Positions 56,396-64,000 of a stretch of 64,000 bases of DNA are shown here, one piece after another. The notes beneath the pieces are model-generated. The model saw nothing but the letters and a program-made list of their open reading frames with translations, was not told the origin of the DNA and ran no database searches. The position numbers were made by a program, and so were the translations under genes. Source of the DNA: Whitmania pigra (taxonomy: Eukaryota; Annelida; Clitellata; Hirudinida; Haemopidae); assembly GCA_021613335.1 (NCBI GenBank), contig JAJTWR010000481.1:31001-95000 (forward strand), written 5' to 3'. Every line of letters begins with the position of its first letter. The stretch's first letter is position 1.

Positions 56396-56655
56396 TTGAC
56401 GGGGCTATTTTGTCGCCGGGTTGTTTTGTCCTGGGATATTTTGTCGCCGGGCTATTTTGTCGGGGCTATTTTGACGGGGCCATTTTGACGGGGCCATTTT
56501 GACGGGATTTTTCCGTCCTGGGCTATTTTGACGCCGGGCTGTTTCGACGAGGCTGTTTTGTCGGGGCGGTTTTGTCGGGGCTGTTTTGTCTTGAGCTATT
56601 TTGACGGGGCTGTTTTGCCGGGGCTATTCTGTCGCCGGGCTGTTATGACGGGTCA
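56396..56655. repeat. Degenerate 13-17-bp GACGGGGCTATTTT array inside the hAT element
   Basis: About 17 imperfect units of (T/G)(A/T)CGGGGCTATTTTG, some with GCCGGG or CTGGG variants. One reverse-complement copy sits at the other end (55970-55996). GC-rich units stand out strongly from the AT-rich surroundings. They may be amplified subterminal transposase-binding repeats. Confidence 0.85.
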
Positions 56656-57177
56656 CCATTTCAATTAACAGTGGAAACACGTGCTTTTTAGGACTATCCA
56701 CGAATGTTTAATGTTTATGTTTGCTATTCAGTGACAAATAACAGTTCCTTTATCAAAAATAAAAAAGCAAAAATAAAATAAAATAAAATAAAATTTAATA
56801 AAATAAAATACAATATAATTTAACAAATTGAAATGAATTCACATCTCAAACGTTGAAAGTATTTCTAGTTTGAAAGGTTGGATGAAAGCATCAATTTAAG
56901 AAGAGAATTTGGGATTATTTACGAATCAATTTGAAAGAAGATCGGTCAATTTAAAATTTGAAATAGGATTTTATTTATTGAATTATTACAATAATATAAT
57001 TTTTAAATATAAATAATACATTTATTAATAATAATTTTATATTTTAAAATAATTTTATTAAATAATTGTAAATTTATAAAGATAAATAGTAAGTTATTTT
57101 ATAATGTTATTATTATTATTAATATTAGACACAATGTAAAAATATTAAACAAATTGTCATCAATGACATTTCTGGAA

Positions 57178-57425
57178 TGACATCATCATTATCATTTTCA
57201 TTATCAAGATCATCATCACCATCATCATCATTGTCATCGTCATCGTCGTAGTCGTCGTCCTCGTCCTCGTCATCATCATCATCATCATCATCAAAATCGT
57301 CGTCGTCGTCGTCATCACCATCATCATCATCACCGCCTCATGAAAAAATATGCGATTCATGCGCTGAAAGCTTCAACACGACCCCTGAAAATGTACAACC
57401 GCCATGCACGTCATCCTTGCCATTG

Positions 57426-57456
<31 letters not shown>

Positions 57457-57505
57457 GGCCACAACCATAAAGATCATCATCACCATCAACATCGTCATCG
57501 TAGTA
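57178..57505. repeat. Degenerate CAT/CGT triplet repeats (two blocks)
   Basis: 57178-57335 and 57423-57505 are CAT-, CGTC- and CCTCGT-rich; between them lies about 85 bases of unique sequence. ORFs on both strands are repeat translations. Confidence 0.9.
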
Positions 57506-57509
57506 ATGT

Positions 57510-58300
57510 GGACCACGTTTTCATAGTCCATATTACCTGAGCAGCAAAACATAAACATTTTAAAATGCAACTTTTGGGTTTAAAAGTTTGAAATTCTTTT
57601 TTAAAATAAAAGAATTTGAAGCATCCCCAAAGAGTTAATGCAACTTCCCATTACGCCAGATAATGCAAGCATTACCATAGTTGGGTTCGGAGCTACATAA
57701 ATGCTTTCTTAATTTGTTTTTCTTAAAAAACTAAATTTGTAATTAAAAATTGTTTAAGCCTTTCAAAGCATATTTCTTTTGCAATGAAATGCCACCTTAA
57801 TGCGCAGATGTAGAAATTTAGAAAATAATTTAGTGGGGTTTAAATATTTGTAATTAAATGAGTGAATGATTGAGTGACTATGTGAATAATTGAATGAGTA
57901 TAAGATATAAAGGAAAAAAGAGGAAATGTTTCTGAAATTCATAATCTAATAATTCTCTTGAAATTTTCTTTCACAAAGAGTCGCCTCCCGTATGACTTGA
58001 AATTGTGTGAAGCAATCGAGGCGTGAAATGGAAAAAAAGGGTCCAAATGAAAAAATAAATGCTGAACAACTGGGGAAGGAATGGATGGAGTTTTAGGGAA
58101 CAAAGATTTCGTGGTAGATTTCAAACCATCACAAAGTTGTGGAAAAGTGTCTGCCAATTTTAAGAAACACTGGTCACGTAGGCTGGAGGTGCAAAGTTTG
58201 TTACGCCGTTGTTATTAGGTTTACTGCTCCCATTATTCGCTACTGCTGGAATTTAGGAGGTTAAAAATAGCTGGGTTTTGGTATTTTTCTGTGGATGGAT
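57510..58300. other. Unique intergenic sequence, no gene recognised
   Basis: AT-rich with one 72-codon minus-strand ORF (57939-58157, starts MADTFPQLCDGLK) that has no splice context or recognised family. Confidence 0.4.
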
Positions 58301-58304
58301 TAAG

Positions 58305-58420
58305 TATTAATTAACAATAATAATAATATTATTAAATTAAGTATTAATTAACAATAATAATAATAATATTAAATTAAGTATTAATTAACAATAATAATAA
58401 TATTAAATTAAGTATTAAGT
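58305..58420. repeat. 34-37-bp tandem repeat, three to four copies
   Basis: Units of TTAAGTATTAATTAACAATA plus (ATA)n and ATATTAAA. Copies differ in the number of ATA triplets. Confidence 0.9.
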
Positions 58421-58618
58421 ATTTATTTGACATAAAACTAAGCGTAAGTGGCACTAGTAAGGCAGTTTGGTTACTTTGAAGACCACTTCTGGTCATTTTT
58501 GGAAGTAAAACTTTTTAATTGGGGGCCAATCCCGGAAGCAGTGCAATAGAACTGATAATAAGAGTCTGAATAACGAATAACGACCCGAATGAGGAGGCCG
58601 AACAAGAAATGCTTTATC

Positions 58619-58775
58619 AAACACATATTTATATTTAAGAGATACTTTATTGAATACATATTTATATTTAAGAATTACATATTTATATTTAAGAATTACA
58701 TATTTATATTTAAGAATTATATATTTATATTTAAGAATAACATATTTATATTTAATAATTACATATTTACATTTA
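58619..58775. repeat. 21-bp tandem repeat, about seven copies
   Basis: Unit ACATATTTATATTTAAGAAT plus T, with several single-base differences. It reads as FIFKNYI heptapeptides on plus only because 21 is a multiple of three. Confidence 0.93.
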
Positions 58776-58858
58776 TATATTTAAAGTCCTTTGACTCGAG
58801 GATCTAAGTTAGACATTGATACTCAAATACCTAACGTAATTCTTATTGCGAATATTGT

Positions 58859-58874
58859 TATTATTATGATGATG

Positions 58875-58953
<79 letters not shown>

Positions 58954-58981
58954 TATTATTATTATTAGTATTATTATTATG

Positions 58982-59044
<63 letters not shown>

Positions 59045-59067
59045 TATTATTATTATTATTATTATTA

Positions 59068-59128
<61 letters not shown>

Positions 59129-59148
59129 GTTGTTGTTGTTGTTGTTGT
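58859..59148. repeat. (ATT)n to (GTT)n microsatellite, about 290 bp
   Basis: ATT with several TATATT slips, ending in seven GTT copies. Confidence 0.97.
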
Positions 59149-59737
59149 TTATACTATTGTTTTATTAAAAAAAAATTATTTTAGAAAATGATAAGCGATT
59201 CATTATTTTAAAAATTTACCAAGAAACTCAATTAGGTTTTCTATAGGAAGATACTCGTCCATTGTGAAAGCGAGATAACAAAATTTCAATTCATCAGGTC
59301 ATGTCAGGTCAGGTCTTTAAATGTCAGACTAAGTTTTTCTCAAACATTTTATTAAATTTGCCTCGACTCAACTTAAATATTGATGAACGAAATTTATTTT
59401 TCAGCGTTCATTCTGAAATTTCAAAATGGCCTGGAAATCTTTTATTTTAGACATAATTTCGGAGCTATCCAAATTTCAAATTTACGGTATTAAGGTATTA
59501 TTAAGTTTAATTACAAATTTAATTATTATTTTACAAATAATAATAAAAGTGAATTTATTCAAGTGGTTAATGATCATTTTTATAAATAAAACATAGCGAG
59601 TTCATTAGCGAAGATTTTTAGACAAAACGTCTGCAAATGTTAAGTTGCGTCAGGAAGCATTAGGAATGTTATGGCGGTACTTTCTCCAACTTCTGTTTGC
59701 CCAACATTTTTCGACCGGTTTCACAAAGTTATTGTTT

Positions 59738-59739
<2 letters not shown>

Positions 59740-59773
<34 letters not shown>

Positions 59774-59823
59774 GTTATTATTATATTATTATTATTATTA
59801 GATTATTATTATTATTATTATTA

Positions 59824-59854
<31 letters not shown>

Positions 59855-59956
59855 GTATTAGTATTATTATTATTATTATTTTATTATATTATTATTGTTG
59901 TTGTTGTTGTTGTTTTGTTGTTGTTGTTTTGTTATTGTTATTATTATTATTATGAT

Positions 59957-60018
<62 letters not shown>

Positions 60019-60079
60019 TATTATTATGCTTATTATTATTCTTATTATTATTGTTGTTGTTGTTGTTATTGTTTTGTTA

Positions 60080-60150
<71 letters not shown>

Positions 60151-60178
60151 GTTGTTGTTGTTGTTATTGTTATTGTTA

Positions 60179-60217
<39 letters not shown>

Positions 60218-60306
60218 TTATTATTATGTTATTATTATTATTATTCTTATTATTATTATTATTATTATTATTGTTGTTGTTGTTCTTGTTATTGTTATTA
60301 TTATTC

Positions 60307-60381
<75 letters not shown>

Positions 60382-60396
60382 TATTATTATTATCAT
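59740..60396. repeat. Large compound (ATT)n/(GTT)n array, about 655 bp
   Basis: Alternating ATT and GTT blocks with CTT, GAT and AGT interruptions, the longest simple array in the window. All long ORFs here are artefacts. Confidence 0.97.
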
Positions 60397-60533
60397 GTCA
60401 TGCAAATACAATTGATTTGATAAAAAAGCACACTTTGAGACGCATTGAATTGAATACAAAACGATGAATTGTAATGAAAATAGTTTTTGATTTTCAGTTG
60501 ATTATTCATTTGCACTTGTTCATGCAATTGTAG

Positions 60534-60745
60534 GATGTCAGGAAAAAACTTTTGATGAATCAATAAATTATCGACAGTGGAACTTCTTCACAAACGATGA
60601 TCTATATTTAGATTGCATTCTAGAAATCTCCATGTTTTACCAGGTGCGTTGTCATGGAAGCATGACGCTATTCGACGACAAGAGCTCGAAAGGAACTGTT
60701 TACAATTCCTTTTTGCGTGACACTTTTCAACACAATTTTATGTCG
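60534..60745 (+). CDS. Putative internal exon, unrecognised
   Basis: Between a TTGTAG acceptor and a TCG|GTAGAT donor, 70 codons are open in phase 1 to 0: CQEKTFDESINYRQWNFFTN, DDLYLDCILEISMFYQ, GTVYNSFLRDTFQHNFMS. An alternative donor (CAG|GTGCGT) lies at 60643-60644. The composition is protein-like and not repeat-derived, but I do not recognise it, and its end phase does not match the next exon candidate at 61703. Other exons must lie between or it belongs to another gene. Confidence 0.4.
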
Positions 60746-60807
60746 GTAGATATTTTATATCAGCATATATTATACATTATTATATATGCACCATTATATA
60801 TTTTATG

Positions 60808-61059
60808 TCAGTAGCACACAAATTGGAGATGAATATTTATAGTGTCCAGAGTATTAATTATTAAGCGCCCTTGATCTAAGGGGCTGAGTAAGTTAGGCCA
60901 CACCCAGTTCTTATAATCCCTACCATCTGATTGGACGGAAATTCCAACTCTGCGTCTGCCACAATGGCGGCTACGGCAATAAAATTTAATTTTCTGCGGA
61001 AGGCTTTCATGTATTTCATTAAAATGGCGCTCCAAAAGAAACTGCACAAAAGATGCCAT
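60808..61059 (-). CDS. Possible small protein ORF, unrecognised (83 aa), overlapping promoter-like motifs
   Basis: Minus-strand ORF from ATG 61059 (MASFVQFLLERHFNEIHESL) to 60808. It includes an Arg-rich stretch (CRSRHCGRRRVG) and SPLDQGRLIINTLDTINIH. The same DNA contains CTGATTGG (CCAAT box, about 60928) and AATGGCGGC (about 60963), so it may be a promoter for a plus-strand gene instead. No family recognised. Confidence 0.25.
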   Translation of the reverse strand: MASFVQFLLERHFNEIHESLPQKIKFYCRSRHCGRRRVGISVQSDGRDYKNWVWPNLLSPLDQGRLIINTLDTINIHLQFVCY

Positions 61060-61702
61060 TTAATCTTGTTGTGCCGCAGTTTTTATATTTCATAATGTAT
61101 TTAATTTATGTTTATATGATTATTTTTCTTATTTCAACTTATACTAATTATTTCTATAATTTATATTAATTATTTTCATTCACAAAACATGGAACACTTT
61201 TGAAATTCACTTATTCAGGTACTCTCCGTCACAATTTCAATCCACTTTGCTGACATCAAAGCCGCCATGTTGGTTGTTGGTCGATAATGGATGATTTAGA
61301 ATTGTTTATCTTTGGCCGGGACCGCCGGACCATCGCTCATTATTATATTTTCTATGCAAACAAAGTGCGCCCGACTGACAATTTTGCTTTCTATGGTATC
61401 CGGAAATATTGTTTCCATTAATCCTAAATAGTCCATTTTAGCGCAGAATAATATTCGGATATCATTGGAGTAATTATAATTCAACAATGATGACCTTTTT
61501 GAGCTGCATTGGTTTGCATTGCAATGCATTGAAAAGTTGCAGTTTCATACTTCTGAGATTAAGATGATATGAAAGAACTTGAGTGAAGCTTTGCAATTGC
61601 AATGTTTATGTTAAGTTAAATTAATTATAATATTTAGCACGATTTACATCAATTGCGAAGTATTCATTCATAATTTTAATTCTTATCTACTTTTACACGC
61701 AG

Positions 61703-62300
61703 GAAATCACACTCCTCGCAGTAATTTGACGATCATGAAACGAGAAACAGAGTGGATGATTGAACTATTCAGGGTGAGAAGATTTGTAATTGTAAATAAT
61801 AATTGCAATAACAATTGAGATCACAGCATCGCCGCAATATTAGCCTTAAGCTTCACTTATTGTAATGAATGAATTTATTTTTGAATTTTGATGCATTAAT
61901 TAAAAATTATTAAAAGATTGCTATGAATGAATATATTAATAAGACGAAACCTGTGTTAAACTTTTGGAGGGAGAAATGGAATGAGGAATCATCATTTGGA
62001 TGATTAATGGAAACAATCAACTATTATCTCCTGCTAACGAGAGCTGTTTTTGCAAATGTCATCGTCGTCATCACCAGCATCGCAATCATAAACATCACCT
62101 CATCATAATAATATTAATATTAATAATCACTATCATATTGAACACATCATCATTCAGTTGGAAGACGACATAATATCCTTGAAATCGGTCTTGGAAACAA
62201 AGATCAGGCTTGCCAAAGAGATCAAGAGCAGGTGCTTTTACGACCTCACAGCAACAAGTTTTTGGAGCAAGAAGATCAAGTCGCTGAGAATTTCAGACAC
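61703..62300 (+). CDS. Two putative exons of a coiled-coil protein, weakly TPD52-like (partial)
   Basis: Exons 61703-61773 (CGCAG acceptor, GTGAGA donor) and 62158-62300 (TTCAG acceptor, GTGGGT donor) join in phase to give TIMKRETEWMIELFRLEDDI, then ISLKSVLETKIRLAKEIK and DLTATSFWSKKIKSL. The heptad pattern and the DLTATSFWSKK segment resemble the TPD52 family coiled coil (LEEEI.TL..VL..K...) and its DVTATSAYKKT motif. The linker usually between the two motifs is absent. Both the upstream and downstream parts of the gene are unassigned. Confidence 0.4.
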
Positions 62301-64000
62301 GTGGGTGGAATAAAAATATACATTACGTAATATTACATATTATTATACATAATTCCAATTAAAAATATGTGACAAATAATTTCAACCTGAAAACAACACC
62401 CGTCATAGAATGCTACCCTGGTTTCAATCCCTGTGGCCATTAAAGGTCATCCACACCCTCATCCATTGACCCTGCAATTAGCTTAATTGGACCTTAAACG
62501 CTGACTAGCAATTCATTTCATCCATGCCATTCGGGAAATAAAAGAGGAGTGTAAATATTTCTTCTCGCTGTTAATTACTGCAGTTGTAAGTACGCTTTAT
62601 TACTGTAAGCAATAATATTATGCGTAAATGTTATTATTCTTAAACTAGGTGTGCAATAATATTATGCATAATTATTATTTTTTTTAATTTTATTCTTTTG
62701 ATATGATGATCATGCTTCCATAGCTTTCTGAGCATACGTAATTCTCAAATTGTGTTCACTCATATTAACTTATGTTAAATTGTATTAATATATTGCATTG
62801 TATATTATTATCATTATTCAATTTCATTATGTTTTATGGTTATATTATTAATAAAGTTAATTATTTACATCGTTGGAATGTCATATCAGACGAAACCTGG
62901 AAGGCATGGAACAATAAACAACACCCTACTTCTTAGGAAGTGCTTTTATTGCCTCAAGAATAATTTCACATTCTGCTGATTATAATTTTTTATTAAGTGC
63001 ATAATAATTATCTATTAAGTACGTAATAAATGCATTTTTTTTAATTTTAAAAGAAAAACAGCAAATTATTTATTTTAAACATTTGTAAGTGCCAGTAAAA
63101 TAATGGAAGACATTTGTTGCTAAATAAATCACATTTTCACTCGTCAAACATCTATGGGAATATTTATTTTGAGATAATTTTATTTTCAGTAATAATTCAG
63201 AAATTTTCCATTAGTGTTTTTGTTGCGTAATTCCATTAGCTTGATGGCGATTTTAATGGAAATAGTCTGATTTATATAGCGTTGTATGGCTGGCGTCAGA
63301 AGCGCTGAACCATTTATATACCGTAAATATAAATAATATTTAATAATATTTAATATATATATTATAATATTATAATATTTATATACCATATTTATTATAT
63401 ATATATATATATATATGTATATATGGCTAATCAATTGAAAAAGAACGCTCATGCTTTGACAATTTCCAATTCAAGTAAGTATTAGTATAATAAATAACAT
63501 TGATGTTACAAATAATATTGAAATAATAAGTAACATTAATATAATAAACGACATTAATACAATAAATAGATGATGTCTTTAAATATTGTAAATATCGAGC
63601 ATATTAAACAGTCATCGTTAAACGAAAATGTAAACGAAAAAATCTATTATTCTGAATAATATTAAAAAATGAAAATATTTTTAAGTTCTAAACCAGCGAA
63701 GTATTTTCAGAGTTAATAAATAAATTTTTAAATTAAATCGAAACTTTAAAAAAAAAGTTTTTCAAATCATTTTAGCTTCAACGAATCACATTTTCGTAAA
63801 ATATCTGAAATTCATTTTTAATCTCTAAATAACCTGAAAATCCGAAAGTTTTCGTAAAAGTTCAGACAAAACATTCGTAAAAGTCAAAATAGTTTTAAAA
63901 TGGAATACTTTCACCTTTAAAACGTTTTCAAGATAAATTTCACTCGGAATTACGCCATTTTTAATTTCGGAATTAAAAAAGCAAACATTAATTTGTGTTC
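62301..64000. other. AT-rich tail of the window, no gene recognised
   Basis: It contains an (AT)n/TATA-rich tract at 63330-63425 and no convincing exon. Further exons of the coiled-coil gene may lie here or beyond the window. Confidence 0.4.

Larger units (their letters stand above)
55963..56657. mobile_element. Decayed hAT-family DNA transposon (about 695 bp)
   Basis: Imperfect terminal inverted repeats of about 22 bases: left GGCACCCCGACAAAACAGCC and right (reverse complement) GGTGACCCGTCATAACAGCC. The 9-base direct repeat ATTTCAATT flanks the element at 55954-55962 and 56658-56666, consistent with the 8-base hAT target duplication give or take a base at the ends. Between them lie a transposase C-terminal remnant (minus strand, 56041-56250) and an array of GACGGGGC-TATTTT units (56396-56655). 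Length is far below that of an autonomous hAT, so it is an internally deleted, inactive copy. Confidence 0.7.

Overview
The window is eukaryotic and almost certainly from an invertebrate (non-vertebrate) animal. The genes are split by many short introns with ordinary GT-AG junctions, intergenic DNA is very AT-rich, and simple repeats are abundant, mainly (ATT)n and (ATC)n with CACT, AATG and CATCGT arrays. Five genes can be matched to animal families by reading spliced exons: INO80B, AUTS2, CCDC125, VPS33A and SUCO. AUTS2 and CCDC125 point to Metazoa. I cannot name the phylum. There are no operons, CRISPR arrays, rRNAs or convincing tRNAs.

Layout: 1-2438 (+) holds INO80B without its 5' end. 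2670-3422 (+) is a possible three-exon small gene of unknown family. 3423-7654 is intergenic with AATG and ATT arrays. 7655-13921 (+) is a six-exon AUTS2-like gene with a 500-bp CAT array and a small antisense ORF in intron 1 and a 20-bp minisatellite in intron 4. 14894-17399 (-) is a two-finger C2H2 protein; it converges on AUTS2 and shares a 400-bp head-to-head promoter region with CCDC125 (17801-20642, +). 23488-27310 (+) encodes a long, mostly disordered protein with a membrane helix near its C-terminus; I do not recognise it. 30184-34737 (-) is a complete 16-exon VPS33A. 35678-41340 (-) is the SUN-domain gene SUCO, and four further exons up to 43875 splice to it in frame, although its N-terminus remains uncertain. 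44520-44830 looks like a promoter (two CREs, two ETS sites, a YY1-like site).

48653-52307 (+) is a gene for a very acidic protein whose reading frame changes once near a CAA run. From 52.5 kb on the sequence is mainly repeat: CACT, a 39-bp x5 tandem, CATCGT, and long ATT arrays. It also contains a decayed hAT transposon (55963-56657) with terminal inverted repeats, flanking direct repeats, a remnant transposase C-terminus and a GACGGGGC-type repeat array. 60534-62300 (+) holds further putative coding exons, the last two of which resemble the coiled coil of the TPD52 family.

The genes do not form a pathway. INO80B (chromatin remodelling), AUTS2-like (Polycomb and transcription) and the zinc-finger protein are nuclear; VPS33A works in endolysosomal fusion; SUCO is an ER/nuclear-envelope membrane protein; CCDC125 is a coiled-coil cytoplasmic protein. 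All exon boundaries were read by eye from splice consensus, phase continuity and family resemblance, without alignment software or transcript data.
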